From an uncultured Clostridia bacterium (GTDB lineage Bacteria > Bacillota > Clostridia > Oscillospirales > Oscillospiraceae): DNA of 64,000 nucleotides. The notes beneath the pieces were generated by a model. The model was given only the letters and a program-made list of their open reading frames with translations. It had not been told where the DNA came from and searched no databases. Position numbers and translations under genes: made by a program. The stretch lies in NCBI GenBank assembly GCA_945915065.1, contig CAMEER010000001.1:1-64000 (forward strand). Direction: 5' to 3'. Positions within the stretch are counted from its first letter, which is position 1. Every line of letters starts with the position of its first letter. Of the stretch, positions 42,390 to 50,077 are shown piece by piece.

Positions 42390-43421
42390 ATGTGTTCTTT
42401 GGCGAAAGATATCGGTATCGATCTGGGTACCGCTTCTGTTCTGGTGTATATCAAGGGTAAGGGCGTTGTGCTGAACGAGCCGTCGGTGGTGGCGATCGAC
42501 AAGAACACCGGCCGGCTGCTGAAGGTGGGCGCTGAGGCGCAGGCCATGCTGGGCCGTACCCCCGGCAACATCGTGGCCATCCGTCCCCTTCGCGAGGGCG
42601 TTATCTCCGATTACGACATGACCGAGCGGATGCTGAAGGAGTTTATCCACAAGGTCACCGGCGGCTTCCAGCTGTTCAAGCCCCGGGTCATCATCTGCGT
42701 GCCCTCCGGGATCACCGAGGTGGAGGAGCGTGCCGTGGTGGACGCCGGGATTCAGGCCGGCGCGCGCCGGGTGTATCTGATCGAGGAGCCTGTGGCGGCC
42801 GCCATCGGCGCGGGCATTGACATTGCCAAGCCTGACGGCCACATGGTGGTGGATATCGGCGGCGGCACCACGGATATCGCCGTCATCTCCCTCAGCGGCG
42901 TGGTGGAGTCCGCCTCCATCAAGGTGGCCGGCGACCAGTTCAATGAGGCCATCGTCAAATATATGCGCCGCAAGCACAATGTGCTGGTGGGCGAGCGTAC
43001 CGCTGAGATGATGAAGATGCAGATCGGCTGCGTGTTCCCCAAGGAGGAGGAGACCTCCATTGACGTGAAGGGCCGCTGTCTGCTGACCGGCCTGCCCAAG
43101 ACGCTGACCATTTCCTCCACCGAGATGCTGGAGGCCTTTGAGGAGCCGGTGGAGCGGATCCTTGAGGCGGTCCACGGCGTGCTGGAGCGCACACCGCCTG
43201 AGCTGGTGGCGGATATCTCCGACAACGGTATCGTCATGACCGGCGGCGGCAGTCTGGTGGACGGCTTTGACAAGCTGATCACCGCCCGTACCGGTATCCA
43301 CACCATCGTGGCGGAGGACGCCATCTCCTGCGTGGCGGAGGGTACCGGCAAGAGCCTGGATTCCCTCAATGCCATGACCGACGGCACCGTGAATCTCAGC
43401 CGCCGCAAGCAGATGAACTGA
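42390..43421 (+). CDS. mreB: MreB/Mbl-like actin homolog
   Basis: The 343-residue protein has the actin-fold phosphate loops KDIGIDLGTASVLVY (phosphate 1), VVDIGGGTTDIAVIS (phosphate 2) and the adenosine loop IVMTGGGSLVDGFD. It polymerises under the membrane to guide cell-wall synthesis. mreC and mreD are absent, so this is probably an additional or stand-alone paralog (Mbl or MreBH type) rather than part of an mre operon. It has its own promoter and terminator. Confidence 0.95.
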   Translation: MCSLAKDIGIDLGTASVLVYIKGKGVVLNEPSVVAIDKNTGRLLKVGAEAQAMLGRTPGNIVAIRPLREGVISDYDMTERMLKEFIHKVTGGFQLFKPRVIICVPSGITEVEERAVVDAGIQAGARRVYLIEEPVAAAIGAGIDIAKPDGHMVVDIGGGTTDIAVISLSGVVESASIKVAGDQFNEAIVKYMRRKHNVLVGERTAEMMKMQIGCVFPKEEETSIDVKGRCLLTGLPKTLTISSTEMLEAFEEPVERILEAVHGVLERTPPELVADISDNGIVMTGGGSLVDGFDKLITARTGIHTIVAEDAISCVAEGTGKSLDSLNAMTDGTVNLSRRKQMN

Positions 43422-43451
43422 AACAGACCGGCGCAAAGAGCTGTTTGACTG

Positions 43452-43485
43452 AAAAAACGACCGTCCGCTGGGCGGTCGTTTTTCG
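43452..43485 (+). terminator. Terminator after mreB
   Basis: AAAAACGACCG and CGGTCGTTTTT arms around TCCGCTGGG, ending in TTTTTC. Confidence 0.85.
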
Positions 43486-43494
43486 CATTTTATC

Positions 43495-43523
43495 TTGACG
43501 ATTTGAGAAAAATGGGTTAGTAT
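43495..43523 (+). promoter_or_regulatory. Promoter of the aminotransferase gene
   Basis: TTGACG (43495-43500), a 17-bp spacer and TAGTAT (43518-43523). The 70-nt UTR shows no T-box core. Confidence 0.8.
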
Positions 43524-43599
43524 GAGGACACCATTGATACGCGGTATCCGCGCAGAAGAGTGTACGTTCTGTCGATAATTCATAGAAGGAGGAATGTTC

Positions 43600-44790
43600 A
43601 TGAAATTTTCCAGTAAGGTTCTGAAATGCGGCCTGTCCCCTATGCGTAAGTTTCACCCTTATGCAGTGGCGGCAGAGGCAAAAGGCAAAAAGATCTATCA
43701 TCTGAATATCGGCCAGCCTGATATTGAGACGCCCAAGGCGTATTTTGAGGCAGTGCGTCATTTTGACCTGCCGGTGCTGGAGTACGCGCCGTCTCCCGGC
43801 ATCCCCGTTCTGATTGATGCCATCCAGAAGTATTACGATGATCTGGGGATGCACTTTGAAAAGGGAGATATCCTGATCACCAACGGCGGCAGCGAGGCAC
43901 TGCAGATCGCCATGAACTGCATCCTGGATGACGGCGATGAGATCCTGATCCCCGAGCCCTTCTACCCCAACTACAACACCATGGCCTATACCTGCGGCGC
44001 CACCATCCATCCCATTCCCACCTCGCCCCATGACGGCTATCACTATGCCGACCGGGCCAAGGTGGAGGCGGAGATCAACGAGCACACCCGGGCCATCATG
44101 GTCACCAACCCCGGCAACCCCACCGGCGCCGTGCTGACCCCGGAGGAGATGCGCATGATGGTGGACATCGCCAAGGAGCATGACCTGTTCATCATCGGCG
44201 ACGAGGCCTATCGTGAGTTCGTCTATGCCGGCGAGCCCCTCCAGTCCATGGGCCAGTTTGACGACGCCGCCGAAAACGTCATCGTCATCGATACCGTGTC
44301 CAAGCGGTTCTCCGCCTGCGGCGCCCGTATCGGCTGCATGATCTCCCGCAACAAGGAGCTGATGGCTCAGGCCATGAAGTACGCACAGTGCCGACTGTCT
44401 GTTCCCACGCTGGATCAGATCGCCTCCGCCGCGCTGTACAGTGTCGGCCCCGAGTACTTTGCCGCCGTACGCGACGAGTACAAGCTGCGCCGCGATACCG
44501 TGATCCGCAAGCTCAAGGAGATCCCCGGCGTGGTGTGCGAGTGCCCCAAGGGTGCCTTCTACGTCATGGCCGCCCTGCCGGTGGACGACGCCGACAAGTT
44601 CCAGATGTTCCTGCTGGAGGAGTTTGACGATCACGGCGACACCGTGATGTTCGCGCCCGGCGAGCCCTTCTATGCCACCCCGGGCAAGGGCAGGAACGAG
44701 ATCCGTATCGCTTACGTTCTCAAGCAGGAGAATCTGGAGCGCGCCATGGATCTGCTGCGTCTGGGCATTGAGGCCTACAACAAGCGCTGA
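43600..44790 (+). CDS. PLP-dependent aminotransferase, class I (aspartate aminotransferase type)
   Basis: ATG 43600 is preferred because AGAAGGAGG ends 7 nt before it; ATG 43594 is only 1 nt away. The 396-residue protein has the fold-type I blocks NIGQPDIETP, TNGGSEALQIAM, NPGNPTGAVL, DEAYREFVY and the PLP lysine 235 in TVSKRFSACGARIG, with Arg in NEIRIAYV. It transfers amino groups between amino and keto acids; Asp, Ala or aromatic substrates are all possible in this subgroup. It is monocistronic. Confidence 0.93.
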   Translation: MKFSSKVLKCGLSPMRKFHPYAVAAEAKGKKIYHLNIGQPDIETPKAYFEAVRHFDLPVLEYAPSPGIPVLIDAIQKYYDDLGMHFEKGDILITNGGSEALQIAMNCILDDGDEILIPEPFYPNYNTMAYTCGATIHPIPTSPHDGYHYADRAKVEAEINEHTRAIMVTNPGNPTGAVLTPEEMRMMVDIAKEHDLFIIGDEAYREFVYAGEPLQSMGQFDDAAENVIVIDTVSKRFSACGARIGCMISRNKELMAQAMKYAQCRLSVPTLDQIASAALYSVGPEYFAAVRDEYKLRRDTVIRKLKEIPGVVCECPKGAFYVMAALPVDDADKFQMFLLEEFDDHGDTVMFAPGEPFYATPGKGRNEIRIAYVLKQENLERAMDLLRLGIEAYNKR

Positions 44791-44805
44791 ACTCTTCCCC
44801 TGCAA

Positions 44806-44842
44806 TAAAAGGCCTGCATCCGCAAGGATGCAGGCCTTTTGT
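44806..44842. terminator. Bidirectional terminator between the aminotransferase and exonuclease III genes
   Basis: AAAAGGCCTGCATCC and GGATGCAGGCCTTTT form a perfect 15-bp stem with a GCAA loop, ending the two convergent genes. Confidence 0.92.
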
Positions 44843-45597
44843 TATTCGCTCAGCTCCAGCACCACGGGGCAGTGATCGCTGCCGGTGATCTCCGGCCAGA
44901 TATCGGCGTTTTTCACCCGGGGCAGCAGACGCTGGGACACAATGAAATAGTCGATGCGCCATCCGGCGTTGTTCTGCCGGGCATGGAAGCGGTAGCTCCA
45001 CCAGGAGTAGGCGCCGGTTCGGTCCGGGTATAATGTACGGAAAGTGTCGGCAAAGCCGCTGGAGAGCAGTTGGGTCATTTTGGCGCGCTCCTCGTCGGAA
45101 AAGCCGGGGTTCATGCGATTGGCCTTGGGATTTTTCAGGTCGATCTCCTGATGGGCTACGTTCAGATCGCCGCAGTAGACCACCGGCTTTTGGGCGTCCA
45201 GCGCCATGAGGTATTCCCGGATATCGTCCTCCCATTCCATGCGGTAGTCAAGGCGGGACAGCTGATCCTTGGAATTGGGGGTGTAGCAGCACACCAGATA
45301 GAAATCCTCGTATTCCGCCGTGATGACCCGCCCCTCATGGCGGTGGACGTCCTCGCCGAAGTCGTAGGTCACCGCCAGCGGCTGGCGGCGGGTAAAGACG
45401 GCGGTGCCGGAATAGCCCGCCTTGTCGGCGCTGTTCCAAAACCGGTGATAGCCGGGCAGGTCAAATTCCGCCTGCTCCGGGCGCATTTTCGTCTCCTGCA
45501 GGCAGATCACGTCCGCGTCGGCAAAGGCGCAGAAATCTAGAAAGCCCTTGCTCAGACAGGAGCGCAGGCCATTGACATTCCATGAGACCAGTCGCAT
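44842..45597 (-). CDS. xth: Exodeoxyribonuclease III (AP endonuclease)
   Basis: The 251-residue enzyme has the EEP-fold active site: VSWNVNGLRS, CLQETKM with the metal Glu, YCGDLNVAH and GSDHCPVVLEL at the C-terminus. It cuts DNA at abasic sites in base-excision repair. Length matches the family. Confidence 0.96.
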   Translation of the reverse strand: MRLVSWNVNGLRSCLSKGFLDFCAFADADVICLQETKMRPEQAEFDLPGYHRFWNSADKAGYSGTAVFTRRQPLAVTYDFGEDVHRHEGRVITAEYEDFYLVCCYTPNSKDQLSRLDYRMEWEDDIREYLMALDAQKPVVYCGDLNVAHQEIDLKNPKANRMNPGFSDEERAKMTQLLSSGFADTFRTLYPDRTGAYSWWSYRFHARQNNAGWRIDYFIVSQRLLPRVKNADIWPEITGSDHCPVVLELSE

Positions 45598-45648
45598 GAA
45601 AGAACTCTCCTTCGTGGTTTTTCTTCAGCATATCATATTTTTCGCCTC

Positions 45649-45677
45649 TTGACAACGGGGCCAGCTGGGATTATAGT
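45649..45677 (+). promoter_or_regulatory. Promoter of the Crp/Fnr-ABC operon
   Basis: TTGACA (45649-45654), a 17-bp spacer and TATAGT (45672-45677). Start of transcription should be at about 45684, at the edge of the palindrome described next. Confidence 0.85.
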
Positions 45678-45685
45678 ATAGAAAA

Positions 45686-45703
45686 TTGTTCCATATGGAA
45701 CAA
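45686..45703. promoter_or_regulatory. Perfect 18-bp palindrome, probable Crp/Fnr-type operator
   Basis: TTGTTCCATATGGAACAA is a perfect palindrome of two 9-bp arms. It begins 9 bp after the -10 box and covers the start of the transcript, 18 bp before the start codon of a Crp/Fnr regulator. A protein bound here would block transcription, so the regulator probably represses its own operon. The core is unlike E. coli CRP (TGTGA) and Fnr (TTGAT) half-sites. Confidence 0.75.
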
Positions 45704-45721
45704 ATTGTAAAGGAGCAACCG

Positions 45722-46345
45722 ATGGACGATCATCTGACGATCCTGCAAAACCATTTTCTTTTCCGGGGTGTGGAGGAGCTGCTGCCGGAGGTGCTGGCCT
45801 TGCCCGCCAAAAGCTTTCAGCGGGGCGAGACCATCTGCGATCCGGATACGGCCCAACAGGCGCTGGGCATTGTGCTGCAAGGCCGGGCGGAAGCGGTGGC
45901 CGCTGCCCGGGAGCAGACGGTGCTGGCCGCTTTCGGCCCCGGCGATACCTTTGGTGCGGCGGCGCTGTTCGGCGGCGCGGGCTATGTGTCCCGCATCCGG
46001 GCCGTTACCGGGAGCGAGGTCCTGTTCCTGCCGGAGACGCTGCTGCGGCAATGGGTGGAGCGCTGTCCGCAGATGGCGGTGAATTACATCGCCTTTCTCT
46101 CCGGGCGCGTCCGGTTCCTCAACGGCAAGATCGCCATCTTGACCCAGGACAGTGCCCAGAACCGGCTGTATCGGTGGCTGCTGGCCAACTGCGACGGGGA
46201 GGGGCGGCTGCCGGAAAAGCTGTCCATGACAAAGCTGGCGGCTACGCTGTCCATGGGCCGCACCAGCCTGTACCGGGCGCTGGAGGAATTGGAAACCGCG
46301 GGATGGATCGTCCGAAAGGGGAAAAGAATCGAGGTATTGCTATGA
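45722..46345 (+). CDS. Crp/Fnr-family transcriptional regulator
   Basis: ATG 45722 follows AAAGGAG; the longer frame from TTG 45686 would start inside the palindrome. The 207-residue protein has a cyclic-nucleotide-binding-like barrel at about 10-120 (GIVLQGRAEAV, FGPGDTFGAAALFG) and a C-terminal winged helix (KLSMTKLAATLSMGRTSLYRALEELETAGWIV). It lacks the N-terminal iron-sulfur cysteines of Fnr; the few cysteines seen are not in a cluster pattern. It heads an ABC transporter operon with a 4-bp overlap and likely senses the transported compound or a related signal. Confidence 0.93.
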   Translation: MDDHLTILQNHFLFRGVEELLPEVLALPAKSFQRGETICDPDTAQQALGIVLQGRAEAVAAAREQTVLAAFGPGDTFGAAALFGGAGYVSRIRAVTGSEVLFLPETLLRQWVERCPQMAVNYIAFLSGRVRFLNGKIAILTQDSAQNRLYRWLLANCDGEGRLPEKLSMTKLAATLSMGRTSLYRALEELETAGWIVRKGKRIEVLL

Positions 46346-47361
46346 AAAAAGTGAGAGCTATCGTAAGTCTGCTGCTGGCGTTGACGCTGGCCCTGTCCCT
46401 GACCGCCTGCGGCGGTCAGACGAACAGCGAACCGCAGCAGCCGGACACACAGGAGGAACCGACGCCTGCTGAGGTGAACCTGTACGTTCTGTCCGGCCCT
46501 ACCGGCATCGGTGCCATGAACCTGTGGGCGGCCGCCGACGCCGGCGAGACGGAGAACACCTATCACATTACCATGCCCGGCGCCAACGACGAGGTGGTGG
46601 CCGCTCTTTCCAACGGCGAGGCCGATATTGCAGCCGTGGCCACCAATCTGGCCGCCACGCTGTACAACAAGACCAGCGGCGGCGTGACGGTGCTGGCGGT
46701 GAACACGCTGGGAGTGCTGTCGATGCTGTCCAACGGGCAGGAGGCGGCCACTGTATCCGACCTGAAGGGCAAGACCATCTATGCCCCCGGTCAGGGCGCA
46801 AACCCGGAGTATATCCTGCGCTATGTGCTCACCGGCAACGGCCTTGACCCCGACAAGGATGTGACCCTCCGGTTTGTGGGCGAGGGCAGCGAGCTGCTGA
46901 CCGTGTGGCAGAGCGATCCGGAGGCCGTCATTCTGGCGCCTCAGCCGGTGGCCACCAGTATTCTGATGCAGAACGAGAATGCCAGGACCCTTTTTGATAT
47001 GACGGAGGAATGGGACAAGATCGCCGGCGGCGACAGCACGCTGATGATGGGCTGTGTCATCGTCCGCAATGAGTTTTTGCAGGCCAATCCCGGCGCGGTG
47101 GAGCTGTTTTTGCAGGAGTATGCCGCCTCCATCGAAAAGGCCCAATCTGACGTGGAAGGCACTGCCGCCCTGTGTGAGCAGTACGGCCTGATCCCCAAGG
47201 CGGCGCTGGCTCAGAAAGCCATTCCCTCCTGCGGCCTGACCTTCGTCACCGGCGCGGAGATGAAAACCGGCCTGTCCGGTTATTTACAGGTGATGTTTGA
47301 CGCCAATCCCAAGAGCGTGGGCGGCGCGCTGCCGGGCGACAACTTCTACTACGGTGCGTAA
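46342..47361 (+). CDS. ABC transporter substrate-binding lipoprotein (NitT/TauT type)
   Basis: The start ATG 46342 overlaps the regulator stop by 4 bp. The 339-residue lipoprotein has lipobox LTAC (Cys at about residue 21) and a NMT1/TauA-like periplasmic-binding fold: GPTGIGAMNLW, NGEADIAAVATNLAATLYN, DLKGKTIYAPGQGANPEYIL. Such proteins bind taurine, sulfonates, nitrate, thiamine precursors or similar compounds. The ligand here is not evident. Confidence 0.9.
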   Translation: MKKVRAIVSLLLALTLALSLTACGGQTNSEPQQPDTQEEPTPAEVNLYVLSGPTGIGAMNLWAAADAGETENTYHITMPGANDEVVAALSNGEADIAAVATNLAATLYNKTSGGVTVLAVNTLGVLSMLSNGQEAATVSDLKGKTIYAPGQGANPEYILRYVLTGNGLDPDKDVTLRFVGEGSELLTVWQSDPEAVILAPQPVATSILMQNENARTLFDMTEEWDKIAGGDSTLMMGCVIVRNEFLQANPGAVELFLQEYAASIEKAQSDVEGTAALCEQYGLIPKAALAQKAIPSCGLTFVTGAEMKTGLSGYLQVMFDANPKSVGGALPGDNFYYGA

Positions 47362-48103
47362 GGCGCTGGGGAACGTCGGTGCGGTGCTGTTCTGGGTAGT
47401 GGTGTGGCAGCTGGCCGCCATGGCCGCCAACCGCTCGCTGCTGCTGCCCATCCCCACACCGGTGGATACCGCCCGCGCTCTGTGGCGTATGGCGCTGCAG
47501 GGCGGCTTCTGGCTGACGGTGGGTGCGTCACTGCTGCGGATCTGCGCCGGATTTCTGCTGGCGCTGCTGCTGGGAGGACTTTGCGCCTTCGCCGCCGCCC
47601 GGTGGCCGCTGTTCCGCCAACTGACCGCGCCGCTGGTGCAGCTGATCCGGGCCATTCCGGTGGCGGTGTTCACCATCGTGGTGTTTCTGTGGGTCAGCCG
47701 GCCGTATATTCCCAGCACCATCGTGTTTCTGACGGTGCTGCCCATCGTGTGGAGCAATGTGGAGACAGGCCTGCGCCACGCCGACCGGCAGTTGTCGGAG
47801 ATGGCGCGGGTGTTCGGCATGGGGCACTGGGACGTGCTGCGGCGTGTCACCCTGCCCGGTATCCGGCCCTATGTGACCGCCGCCGTTACCACCGGCGTGG
47901 GCTTTGCCTGGAAATCCGGCATCGCCGCCGAGGTCATCTGCCGCACGCAGGGCTCTCTGGGGGATCTTTTGTGGAGCGGGAAAGCCGGTGTCAGCTATGA
48001 CGAGGTGTTTGCCCTGACGGTGGTGATCGTGGTGTGCAGCGGCCTTTTGCAGCGAGCGGCCACCGGCCTGCGGCGAAAGGAGGAGCGCCATGATCCGTCT
48101 TGA
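47354..48103 (+). CDS. ABC transporter permease (NitT/TauT type)
   Basis: The start GTG 47354 overlaps the binding-protein stop by 8 bp. The 249-residue permease has about six membrane helices and the EAA loop ARVFGMGHWDVLRRVTLPGIRP that contacts the ATPase. GVGFAWKSGIAAEVI is typical of SsuC/TauC-type permeases. It overlaps the ATPase gene by 14 bp. Confidence 0.93.
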   Translation: MRKALGNVGAVLFWVVVWQLAAMAANRSLLLPIPTPVDTARALWRMALQGGFWLTVGASLLRICAGFLLALLLGGLCAFAAARWPLFRQLTAPLVQLIRAIPVAVFTIVVFLWVSRPYIPSTIVFLTVLPIVWSNVETGLRHADRQLSEMARVFGMGHWDVLRRVTLPGIRPYVTAAVTTGVGFAWKSGIAAEVICRTQGSLGDLLWSGKAGVSYDEVFALTVVIVVCSGLLQRAATGLRRKEERHDPS

Positions 48104-48650
48104 ACACGTGACCTTCGGCTATGGGCTGCAGAAAGCGGTATTGCGGGATATTTCTCTGGAGATCCCGGAGGGCGGGCGGCTGTGTCTGACAGGCCCGTCG
48201 GGAAAAGGCAAAACCACCGTGCTGCGGCTGCTGCTGGGGCTGGAAAAGCCCCGCCGGGGTACCGTCAGCGTACCGGAGGGTACGGCGTTCTCCGCTGTAT
48301 TTCAGGAGGATCGGCTGCTGCCGTGGAAAACAGCGCTGGAAAACGTGGCGCTGTTCAGCGACGGGGAGACCGCCCGCCGCTGCCTGACGGCACTGGGATT
48401 GTCAGACAGCCTTACCGCCATGCCGGACGCCCTCAGCGGCGGCATGAAGCGCCGGGTGGCGCTGGCCCGGGCGCTGGCCCATCCCTTTGACGTGCTGGTG
48501 CTGGACGAGGCGCTCACCGGGCTGGACGGCGGTACGAAAGCCCGGTGCCTTGCGGCCATTGACCGGGCGATGGGGCACCGGACACTGGTGATGGCCACCC
48601 ATGACGAGAGTGAGGCCGCCGCGCTGGGCGCGGAGATCCATCAGATATAA
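48090..48650 (+). CDS. ABC transporter ATPase (NitT/TauT type), short
   Basis: At 186 residues it is shorter than the usual 240-260, because the part after the Walker B/H-loop region is missing. The core is complete: Walker A GPSGKGKTT, Q loop VFQEDRLLPW, signature LSGGMKRRVALARAL, Walker B VLVLDEALTGLD and the switch His in MATHDESEA. It should power the permease. It ends at a strong terminator. Confidence 0.92.
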   Translation: MIRLEHVTFGYGLQKAVLRDISLEIPEGGRLCLTGPSGKGKTTVLRLLLGLEKPRRGTVSVPEGTAFSAVFQEDRLLPWKTALENVALFSDGETARRCLTALGLSDSLTAMPDALSGGMKRRVALARALAHPFDVLVLDEALTGLDGGTKARCLAAIDRAMGHRTLVMATHDESEAAALGAEIHQI

Positions 48651-48684
48651 AAAATTCCGGGACAGCGTCCCGGAATTTTTTATG
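48649..48684. terminator. Bidirectional terminator between the ABC operon and the gamma-CA gene
   Basis: AAAATTCCGGGAC and GTCCCGGAATTTT form a 13-bp stem around AGC, with T runs on both strands. Confidence 0.9.
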
Positions 48685-49180
48685 CGTTTTGGTATAGTTC
48701 CTTGTACTCCGCCGCTTCCTCCCGATACATAGCGGCGCTGGCACGGTTGGCGGAAATCTCCTTCTCCGTGACGGCCCGCCGCACTTTGGCGGGCATTCCG
48801 ATCACCAGCGAACCGTCAGGGATCACGGCGTTCTGGGGTACCAGCGCTCCCGCGCCGATGATGCAGTTGCTGCCCACCACCGCGCCGTTGAGGACGATGG
48901 CGCCCATGCCCACCAGCGTATTGTCTCCCACGGTGCAGCTGTGGAGAATGGCGCTGTGGCCCACGGTACAGCCGCTGCCCACATGCAGCGGAATACCCCG
49001 TTCAATGTGCAGCACGCAGTTGTCCTGTATATTGGTGTTTTCGCCCACCACGATCTCGTCCTGCTCGGAGCGGATCACCGCGCCGAAAAACACGCTGCTG
49101 TGGGCGCCGATGCGGACGTTGCCCGCCACGGTGGCGGTGGGCGCGACAAAAACGGATTCGTGGATCTCAGGTTGCTTCAT
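48680..49180 (-). CDS. Gamma-carbonic-anhydrase-like hexapeptide-repeat protein
   Basis: The 166-residue protein is a left-handed beta helix built from hexapeptide repeats. It keeps His residues placed as in gamma-class carbonic anhydrases (NCVLHIERGIPLHVG, GHSAILHSCTVGDN). It follows the YrdA/PaaY type, often called ferripyochelin-binding in annotations. Metal-binding is likely; enzymatic activity in this subgroup is uncertain. It lies 15 bp after thrB. Confidence 0.9.
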   Translation of the reverse strand: MKQPEIHESVFVAPTATVAGNVRIGAHSSVFFGAVIRSEQDEIVVGENTNIQDNCVLHIERGIPLHVGSGCTVGHSAILHSCTVGDNTLVGMGAIVLNGAVVGSNCIIGAGALVPQNAVIPDGSLVIGMPAKVRRAVTEKEISANRASAAMYREEAAEYKELYQNA

Positions 49181-49195
49181 GGAAGAGTCTCCTTT

Positions 49196-50077
49196 TTACA
49201 GCTTGACGGTTCCGTGGTAGTCCACCGGAAGATCCCGTACCTGCCAGCGATGCTCCAGCGGCATAACGGAACGCTCCATTTTGCCGGCAAAGTCCTTGTC
49301 CCGGGTGATGCACAGGATGGTAGGGCCGGCGCCGCTGATGCACACGGCATTGCAGCCGTTCTGGTTGGCCAGCGCCTCGATGCGGTCATATTCCGGAATC
49401 AGGCGGCGGCGGTAGGGCTGGTGCAGCCGGTCCTGCAGCGACGCGGCGATCAGCTCCTCGCTGCCCTGCTCGATGGCCCGCAGCAGCACCGCCAGATAGC
49501 CCGCGTTGCGCACGGCGTCGCCGTGGGACACCATGGAGGGCAGTACCCGCCGTGCCTCATGGGTGCTGAGAGGGAAGTCCGGCGACAGCGCCACGAACCG
49601 CAGCTCCGGATGGGGCAGGTAGTCCACCGAATACACCTGACCGCCCAGCATCATGGAGGCGGTCAGACCGCCCAACAGCGCCGGGGCCAGATTGTCGGGG
49701 TGCCCCTCGATCTCCGTGGTCAGGGATAGCAGCTGCCGCTTGTCAAAGGGCTTGCCGGCCATGAAATTGGCCGCCGACGCGCCTGCGGCGATCAGGGCCG
49801 CCGAGGAGCCCAGCCCCCGGCACACGGGAATGTCGGCCTGAATGTGGATGTGGACCGGCGGCACGTCACCGCGGCGCAGCTCCTGCCACACCCGGGCATA
49901 GGCCACATAAGCCAGATTCTGTTCATTCTGATACTGCGCCTCGCAGCCGGAAAAGCCCAGCTCCTCCGCCAGCGTAAAGGTCAGGGTGTTATACAGCCCC
50001 AGCGCGCAGCCCAGTACGTCGAAGCCGGCGGCCAGATTGGCGGTGGTGGCCGGCACACGGATGGTTACTTGCTCCAT
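49196..50077 (-). CDS. thrB: Homoserine kinase
   Basis: The 293-residue GHMP kinase has VPATTANLAAGFDVLGCAL at the start, the ATP loop PVCRGLGSSAALIAAG, and GAGPTILCI near the end. It phosphorylates homoserine for threonine synthesis. It overlaps thrC by 13 bp, so the pair is coupled and faces the aspartate kinase-asd genes. Confidence 0.96.
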   Translation of the reverse strand: MEQVTIRVPATTANLAAGFDVLGCALGLYNTLTFTLAEELGFSGCEAQYQNEQNLAYVAYARVWQELRRGDVPPVHIHIQADIPVCRGLGSSAALIAAGASAANFMAGKPFDKRQLLSLTTEIEGHPDNLAPALLGGLTASMMLGGQVYSVDYLPHPELRFVALSPDFPLSTHEARRVLPSMVSHGDAVRNAGYLAVLLRAIEQGSEELIAASLQDRLHQPYRRRLIPEYDRIEALANQNGCNAVCISGAGPTILCITRDKDFAGKMERSVMPLEHRWQVRDLPVDYHGTVKL

